A stretch of 8,281 bases of DNA, from contig DGFH01000120.1 in assembly GCA_002391565.1 (NCBI GenBank), positions 1 to 8,281 of the forward strand. The letters run 5' to 3'. The notes under the pieces were generated by a model, which was not told the DNA's origin, searched no databases, and saw nothing but the letters and a program-made list of their open reading frames with translations. The DNA comes from Anaerolineales bacterium UBA3905. Its GTDB lineage: Bacteria; Chloroflexota; Anaerolineae; Caldilineales; Caldilineaceae. Both the position numbers and the translations under genes were made by a program. The first letter of the stretch is position 1; the number at the start of each line of letters is the position of its first letter. This document shows positions 1 to 4,416 of the stretch, piece after piece.

Positions 1-365
1 GGATCGGTGAGTATTTCGCCAATCGGGACTTTGCCGGGCCGCCCGTCTTCGTGCGGCAGGACAACGCCATTGCCTTTGACTGGGGAACCTGGGGACCGGG
101 CGGCGGAATGCCAGCCTCTAACTTCACGGTGAAGTGGACGCAGACGGCCTGGCTGAATGCAGGAAACTATCGTTTCTTCGCCACGACCGACGATGGCGTA
201 CGCATCTATGTCGATGATCGGTTGGTAGTTGATGCCTGGCGCGTCGGGCCGGCGTTGAGTGTATTCAACGACATCTACCTGGATGCAGGTTGGCACACCA
301 TCCGCGTTGAATATTTCCAGGAGGGCGGCGTTGCCGTCATCTATGTGAGATACGCAAGATTGTAG
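1..365 (+). CDS. C-terminal PA14-domain protein, 5' end outside window
   Basis: The reading frame is open from base 3 (bases 1-2 belong to a split codon) to the TAG at 363-365, so the gene begins upstream of the window and the GTG at 51 is internal. The visible 120 residues match the PA14 fold: an N-terminal GEYFANRDFAGPPVFVR stretch, IAFDWG, a central TTDDGVRIYVDDRLVVDAW block, and AGWHTIRVEYFQEGG near the end. PA14 domains are beta-barrel modules usually found in secreted glycosidases, adhesins and other surface proteins, where they bind carbohydrate. The paired Asp before GVR is the position that often coordinates calcium in lectin-type members. The domain ends within about five residues of the stop, so it is the last domain. 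Nothing visible tells what the missing N-terminal part does; other PA14 domains, a catalytic domain or cell-wall-binding repeats are all possible. A terminator lies about 120 bases downstream. Confidence 0.87.
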   Translation, partial: IGEYFANRDFAGPPVFVRQDNAIAFDWGTWGPGGGMPASNFTVKWTQTAWLNAGNYRFFATTDDGVRIYVDDRLVVDAWRVGPALSVFNDIYLDAGWHTIRVEYFQEGGVAVIYVRYARL

Positions 366-670
366 GCGTTAACGCAGGGCGCGCGGCGTCGGGCAACGCT
401 GTGCGCACCGGCGGCCAAGACACATGCAGCGTTCGTCATGGGCGATGACGATACTCTGCGTTGTGTGCGAATTGCATGAAACTTCCAGATCGGATGGCCG
501 GGCAGCCATCCGATTTCTTTTTTTGAGCGCCTGGTCACGTCACATCCATCACAATCTTTCCGCAGGCGTCCACGTTTGCGGAAGGCTAACCAGCTTATCC
601 GCAGGTGAGCAGATAGTGCGCAGGCGGCAAGATCTCTTCAAGAGGCGTCGGAGAAGGTGCGCGATGCGAC
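366..670. other. Intergenic region between two genes facing each other
   Basis: This 305-base stretch lies between the PA14 gene (plus) and the regulator gene (minus), which converge. I find no convincing gene in it: the open frames lack a ribosome site and are rich in Arg, Cys and Ser. It starts with a perfect 10-bp palindrome, GCGTTAACGC (366-375), right after the stop codon. A small hairpin with 7-bp arms (433-439 and 445-451) follows, then the intrinsic terminator annotated separately. Nearer the regulator there is a 7-bp inverted repeat, TTCCGCA/TGCGGAA (558-564 and 577-583, 12-base loop). It lies 87 bases past the regulator stop and has no U tract in either direction, so it is only a weak candidate for that transcript's 3' end. 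Confidence 0.6.
487..524 (+). terminator. Rho-independent terminator of the PA14 gene
   Basis: A perfect 10-bp stem (489-498 with 505-514) encloses a 6-base loop, CGGGCA. An outer G-T and an A-T pair (488/515, 487/516) extend it slightly. The stem runs directly into an 11-base tract, 514-524, that is all T except one C. This is the classic intrinsic terminator form, and it works only for plus-strand transcription because no A tract precedes the stem. It would end the transcript of the PA14 gene after an unusually long 3' untranslated stretch of about 120 bases. Confidence 0.85.
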
Positions 671-3600
671 TCATGCGCGCACGGAGAGTTGCCGTAGCGC
701 CTGGAGGGTGGCAACGCCTGCCTCCAGGTGGATAGCCGTAACATACTGTAGCAGCGAGTCGATCAGGTCTGCAAGCGGCGCCGTCGTTACGTTCAGATGT
801 GCGATCGTCACCAGCACGCTCATGTATTCTTCCAACAGGCTGCGCTGCCCGGCAAAACGCAGCGCCTTGCGCAGCAGCTGGTCGCGTTGTGTGGCGTCCT
901 GGGTGAGGTTAGCGATGCGCGCCAGACCGAGCAATGCCTGTACGTAAGTGTACGGGTAGATGTTGATCGTGTCGGCCTGCGCTGCTTCCAGCCGGCGGCG
1001 CGCTGCCTCGACTTCGCCGCGCGCCAGCGCAACCAGCCCTAACCCGATCTCGGCGCTGTTGCGATAATTGCGAAAGAACGCACGTTCCCCCAACATGTCG
1101 ATTACGCGTCGGAAGCGGCGTTCTGCCTCGTCGAGCCGCCCGGCGTGCAAAGACAGGAAACCGCTGGAGATACGCGGCAACAGGCTGCCCAACTCCCCTG
1201 TGGCGCCAGCCACGGCGCGGTTGATGACAATGCTCTCTTCGTTAAGCGCCTGACTCTGCTCCATATCGCCCAAGATACGCGCCGTCATTGCCAGCTGATG
1301 ATAGGCGGCGCTGGCAATGGATGGCTGGCTGGTCTCTGTTGCCAGATCGACCACCGCTTCGAGGATGCGCGTTGCTTCGCCCAGTTGACCTTGCACGAGC
1401 AGCACCCAGCCATACTCAAAGAGGGGCGCCACAGCGTGCACTGGCTCCAGAATGTGGAGAATATCCGCTTCTGGGTTGGCAACGGGAGGCGGCGCTGGCT
1501 GATAGCGCGTCCAGACGCCATCATCCTCCTCTTCATCGACACGGTAGATGCGCCGTCGCCGTTCGAGGAGATCGACCAACACGTGTGAGGCTGGCGCCTC
1601 GCCATCGGCCAGTTGAATGGCGTGCAGAAATTCGTCAAGCACTTCGTTGCTTTCCGCCTGCTGCCCCAACAGACCAAGCACGGTGGTCAGCCGGGTGTAC
1701 GTCGCCAGGATCAGCGCCCGGTCGCCATGTGCCCGCGCCCAACTTTGCAATTGGCGATAGCTGGTGGTCACACCTTCGGGATCGAAGAGACTTTCATACG
1801 CCAGGCCACGTCCTTGCAGCGCCCGCCGCGTCAACTCGGGCGGGGCGTCGGGCAGGGCGTCAAGCAGCGCCAGCACCCGATCGAAGGCATCGACAGCCTG
1901 GCGGAAGCCGTAGCTGTGCAGCAATTTTTCGCCGGCCTGTACGCCGTATTGCGCTGCCAGCAGGCGATGCCCACTGCCAGCCTGGGCGTAGTGAAAGGAG
2001 ATCTCACCGGGATTGGTGGCGCCCTGCCCCAAATCGACCAGAGCTTCGGCGACCGCCAGATGCAGCCGGCGCCGCTGGAGCAGGCTCAGTTGGTCGTAGA
2101 CTGTCTGGCGCACCAGGTGATGCGCAAAGTCGATGCGTTCGTCTGGGCGTTCGATGAGAAACTTGCGTTCGAGCAGCGCCTCCAGACCGCCTAATGGGTC
2201 GAGCGTTGCGGCGCTTTCCAGCAGCTCCAGGCTGAAGTCACGCCCGATCACAGCGCAGAGGTTGAGCACAGCGCGTGCGTCGGTGGGCAGACGGTCGAGG
2301 CGCTCCAGGATGATCTCCTGAATCCGCTGGCTGTGCAGTCTTGGCGATGGTTGCAGGCTATCGCGCCCAGGCGGGTCAAATAGAGCGGTCAACGCATCGA
2401 CGTTGCTGGTTGCCAGTCGTTCGTCCAGGTTGTGCAGCGCCTCGGTGACAAAGAGCGCGTTGCCTTGCGTCGTCTCGTAGAGCAAGTCGCCCAGGCGGTA
2501 GGCGGCGTCTGGTGACAACGCAGGTTCGCTGGTGTGGGGCGCCGCCAGGTGACGCTCCACCAGTTCCTGCACATGCCGGCGGGCAAAGCGCGGCACCGAC
2601 AACTGGGCGTCGCGCTGCAGGCGGTTCAGGGTGTGCGTGAAGGTGACCAGCGCGCTGTTCTCTGGCAAGTCCTCGGCGCGGTAGGCCATCAACAGAAACG
2701 CCGGCAGCTCAGGCAGCCGCTGCACCAGACGATTGAGCACGGCCAGTGTGTCTGGGTCTGCCCACTGCAAATCGTCGACAAAAAAGACGAGCGGGCGCAG
2801 CTTTGCCAGCATGACGATCGTGCTCACAATGCTGTCGATCAGGCGCTGGCGATGTTCTTCAGCTGTGCCTGCATTTTCTGGTGAAATAGGCGTCGTGATG
2901 GGCAGGCGATCTTGCAGGCTGGGGACGATTTGCGCCAGTGCGCTCAGTGCACCGAACGATAGATTGTGCACGACGGCGTCGGGCAGGTTGTAAAAATAAC
3001 GTCCCAGCGCATCCGCCAGCGGTGCAAAGGGAAGATCGCGCTCCAGCGCCTGGCAGGTGGCGCTAAGCACGGTGGCCGCCTCCTTTGAGGCCTGGCGTAG
3101 CAACTGATAGGCCAGCCGCGTCTTGCCAACGCCCGCCTCGCCTTGTAGCAGCAGCCATTCGCCGCGCCCGTGCAATGCGTGTTCGAGCCGCTCCTGCAAG
3201 AGGGTCATTTCTTGCGTGCGCCCAACAAAGACTTCTGGGAAGCCTGCATCCAGCACAGTGAGCAGGGTAAGCGCAGGCAATTCGACAGGCTGTGAGCTGG
3301 TCGGAACGCCAGGCAGTATCATCACTGGCGCCGGGTTCAGCGGTGTGTGCACGACTGGGCGTGGCGAGATCTCGCCGTTGAGGATACGTTGATGCAGCGC
3401 TTGCGTCAGCGGGCTGGGATCGGCGCCCAGTTCTTCAGAGAGCAGCGTTCGACACCGTTCGTAGGTAAGGAGGGCGCCAGCGCTGTCCCCCGATTCCGCC
3501 TGAAAACGCATGAGCGATTGATAGGCATTTTCGCGCACTTCGTCGCGCGCCAGCAGCTGTCGGCACGCCGTGATCGCATCCGCATAGTGCCCACTCTCGG

Positions 3601-4180
3601 CGTACAGATCGGCCACCATCAACAAGGCGTTGAAGAAGCGTTCGCGCAGCCGCTCGCGTTCGGTCTGCAGCCAGTCGGCATAGGGATCGCTGATCAGGTA
3701 GTCGTCGGTGTAGAGGGCAATCGCCTGCTCCAGCAGTTGCAGGCGCAAGTTGGCATCGGTGGCGTTATGGGCGCGGTTGTACAGGTGGTCGAACACTTCG
3801 ACATCGAGCCAGATTTCCGGCGCTAGATGGAAGGCGTAGCCTGGCGCCTGCGTGACAATGTAGCGCGACGGCGCTCGATTCGGACGGTCAGGTTCGAGGA
3901 CATTGCGCAGGGCGTTGATAGCGCTGCGCAGGGTGGTGGCGGCAGCGTGGGGCGTGCTGTTAGGCCACAGAATCTCGATCAACAGGTCGGTGGAGACGGG
4001 ACGTGGCCGTTCGGTGATCAGAATCTTGAGCAATTGCCGCGCCTGGCGCGTGTGCCAATCGCTCTCGGTGACGGCTGCGCCCTCACGGATGACCTGCAAC
4101 ATGCCAAAGGTGAAAATCTGGATGCGTGGTCTGGTCGGCTCGGCGGCGTATGAATGGCTATCCATGGGTTGATGTTGCAT
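671..4180 (-). CDS. BTAD/AfsR-like transcriptional regulator with AAA ATPase and TPR-like C-terminus
   Basis: This complete 1169-residue protein reads as a signal-gated transcription factor. Residues about 20-119 form an OmpR-type winged helix (HTRQARQLLKILI, then LWPN and ATTLRSAINALRNVLEPD, then the wing ending APGYAFHL). Residues about 123-267 are the all-helical BTAD domain, ending LGADPSPLTQALHQRIL. A Pro-rich linker (268-315) leads to a STAND/AAA_16-type ATPase with FVGR at 318-321, Walker A GEAGVGKT at 347-354 and Walker B VDDLQWAD at 468-475. GNALFVTEAL at 573-582 is a typical late motif of this family. From about 700 to the end the protein is helical and TPR-like, as in MalT/LAL regulators. 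The order resembles Streptomyces AfsR, though AfsR has an NB-ARC ATPase. Both nucleotide-binding motifs are intact. No LuxR-type helix-turn-helix is seen at the C-terminus. The ATG at 4180 gives the longest frame; a second ATG at 4165 (residue 6) is possible, and neither has a clear Shine-Dalgarno. The effector and target genes are unknown; the divergent exported-protein gene is the nearest candidate. Confidence 0.93.
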   Translation of the reverse strand: MQHQPMDSHSYAAEPTRPRIQIFTFGMLQVIREGAAVTESDWHTRQARQLLKILITERPRPVSTDLLIEILWPNSTPHAAATTLRSAINALRNVLEPDRPNRAPSRYIVTQAPGYAFHLAPEIWLDVEVFDHLYNRAHNATDANLRLQLLEQAIALYTDDYLISDPYADWLQTERERLRERFFNALLMVADLYAESGHYADAITACRQLLARDEVRENAYQSLMRFQAESGDSAGALLTYERCRTLLSEELGADPSPLTQALHQRILNGEISPRPVVHTPLNPAPVMILPGVPTSSQPVELPALTLLTVLDAGFPEVFVGRTQEMTLLQERLEHALHGRGEWLLLQGEAGVGKTRLAYQLLRQASKEAATVLSATCQALERDLPFAPLADALGRYFYNLPDAVVHNLSFGALSALAQIVPSLQDRLPITTPISPENAGTAEEHRQRLIDSIVSTIVMLAKLRPLVFFVDDLQWADPDTLAVLNRLVQRLPELPAFLLMAYRAEDLPENSALVTFTHTLNRLQRDAQLSVPRFARRHVQELVERHLAAPHTSEPALSPDAAYRLGDLLYETTQGNALFVTEALHNLDERLATSNVDALTALFDPPGRDSLQPSPRLHSQRIQEIILERLDRLPTDARAVLNLCAVIGRDFSLELLESAATLDPLGGLEALLERKFLIERPDERIDFAHHLVRQTVYDQLSLLQRRRLHLAVAEALVDLGQGATNPGEISFHYAQAGSGHRLLAAQYGVQAGEKLLHSYGFRQAVDAFDRVLALLDALPDAPPELTRRALQGRGLAYESLFDPEGVTTSYRQLQSWARAHGDRALILATYTRLTTVLGLLGQQAESNEVLDEFLHAIQLADGEAPASHVLVDLLERRRRIYRVDEEEDDGVWTRYQPAPPPVANPEADILHILEPVHAVAPLFEYGWVLLVQGQLGEATRILEAVVDLATETSQPSIASAAYHQLAMTARILGDMEQSQALNEESIVINRAVAGATGELGSLLPRISSGFLSLHAGRLDEAERRFRRVIDMLGERAFFRNYRNSAEIGLGLVALARGEVEAARRRLEAAQADTINIYPYTYVQALLGLARIANLTQDATQRDQLLRKALRFAGQRSLLEEYMSVLVTIAHLNVTTAPLADLIDSLLQYVTAIHLEAGVATLQALRQLSVRA

Positions 4181-4206
4181 GGTGGGTCTGGCTGGGAAGC
4201 TGATGC

Positions 4207-4222
4207 GGCCGGTGCACCGGCC
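4207..4222. promoter_or_regulatory. Perfect 16-bp palindrome, candidate operator
   Basis: GGCCGGTGCACCGGCC is identical to its own reverse complement over all 16 bases. It lies 27-42 bases before the regulator start codon, about 16-31 bases past the start site predicted from the TAGAAT promoter. That is a usual place for a repressor operator or a site that blocks elongation. In RNA the same bases could only form a hairpin with a very tight loop, so DNA binding by a dimeric protein is the better reading. The bound protein is unknown; autoregulation by the BTAD protein or another repressor are both possible. Confidence 0.5.
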
Positions 4223-4244
4223 TCCGACGCACTGAACTGGCCTG

Positions 4245-4273
4245 ATTCTACCCCACGTCGATCAAAGCGGCAA
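4245..4273 (-). promoter_or_regulatory. Sigma70-type promoter of the regulator gene
   Basis: On the minus strand, TTGCCG (4268-4273, 4 of 6 to the -35 consensus) is followed after exactly 17 bases by TAGAAT (4245-4250, 5 of 6 to the -10 consensus). Transcription would begin near 4237-4238 and give a leader of about 58 bases. It is the best promoter match I found in the divergent region. The leader shows no strong Shine-Dalgarno before the ATG. Confidence 0.6.
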
Positions 4274-4281
4274 GGTGATCA

Positions 4282-4317
4282 TGACGCAGCGCGCATTTGC
4301 TGACCCTTTGACGCAAC
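4282..4317 (+). repeat. Direct repeat TGACGCARC in the divergent promoter region
   Basis: TGACGCAGC (4282-4290) recurs as TGACGCAAC (4309-4317) in the same orientation, 27 bases apart start to start. The second copy is part of the longer inverted-repeat half-site described separately. The first copy begins 9 bases upstream of the -35 box of the minus-strand promoter, where activators commonly bind. SARP/BTAD regulators are known to use direct repeats near -35, but usually at 11- or 22-base periods, which this does not match. It could be chance in a short region. Confidence 0.35.
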
Positions 4318-4364
4318 CAGAGGCATGGTGATGGCGTTTCTTGGTAAGATGCTGGTTGCGCCAA
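4308..4364. repeat. Spaced inverted repeat, half-sites TTGRCGCAACCAG
   Basis: The left arm TTGACGCAACCAG (4308-4320) is matched on the other strand at 4352-4364 by TTGGCGCAACCAG, so 12 of 13 bases agree, with a perfect 9-base core. The arms are separated by 31 bases and their centres are 44 bp apart, close to four helical turns. This suits a dimeric or looping regulator bound on one face of the DNA. It lies between the promoter of the regulator and the start of the exported-protein gene, so it could serve either. The spacer shows no second symmetric layer, so an RNA hairpin is less likely than a protein site. Confidence 0.5.
4342..4350 (+). promoter_or_regulatory. Weak extended -10 candidate for the exported-protein gene
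   Basis: TGGTAAGAT fits an extended -10 element (TG, one base, then TAAGAT, 4 of 6 to TATAAT). No recognisable -35 lies at 17 bases, and the nearby TTGACG (4308-4313) is too far away, at 31 bases. If used, transcription would start near 4357, inside the right arm of the inverted repeat, about 60 bases before the ATG. It is the best plus-strand candidate but not a strong one; an activator-dependent promoter would look like this. Confidence 0.27.
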
Positions 4365-4405
4365 GCGATCATCGCGGTGCAGCGGCAAGGAGCGCAGGCC
4401 AAGAC

Positions 4406-4411
4406 AGGAGG
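4406..4411 (+). promoter_or_regulatory. Shine-Dalgarno that decides the ATG start at 4417
   Basis: AGGAGG is a full Shine-Dalgarno core, placed 5 bases before ATG 4417. An in-frame GTG at 4411 would begin with the last G of this site and have no ribosome site of its own, so the start is the ATG and not the longer frame. It is the only clear Shine-Dalgarno among the gene starts visible in the window. Confidence 0.85.
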
Positions 4412-4416
4412 TGTAC

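Noticed and set aside
561..624. Three CGCAGG words at 561, 600 and 619, resembling a spaced repeat
   Set aside because: Six-base words are too short and the spacings too irregular (39 and 19) to support a repeat array or an attachment site in GC-rich DNA.
424..735. A 103-codon open frame crossing the terminator at 487-524
   Set aside because: It would read through a strong intrinsic terminator, overlaps the 3' end of the regulator gene, has no Shine-Dalgarno, and its product is Arg/Ser/Cys-rich without a domain.
1288..2157. A 289-codon open frame on the plus strand opposite the regulator gene
   Set aside because: It is low-complexity Arg/Ala/Pro/Gly-rich sequence with no domain and no start signals, and the opposite strand encodes a continuous conserved helical-repeat region.
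4411..4416. GTG at 4411 as the start of the exported protein
   Set aside because: It overlaps the Shine-Dalgarno AGGAGG, which is correctly spaced only for the ATG at 4417.
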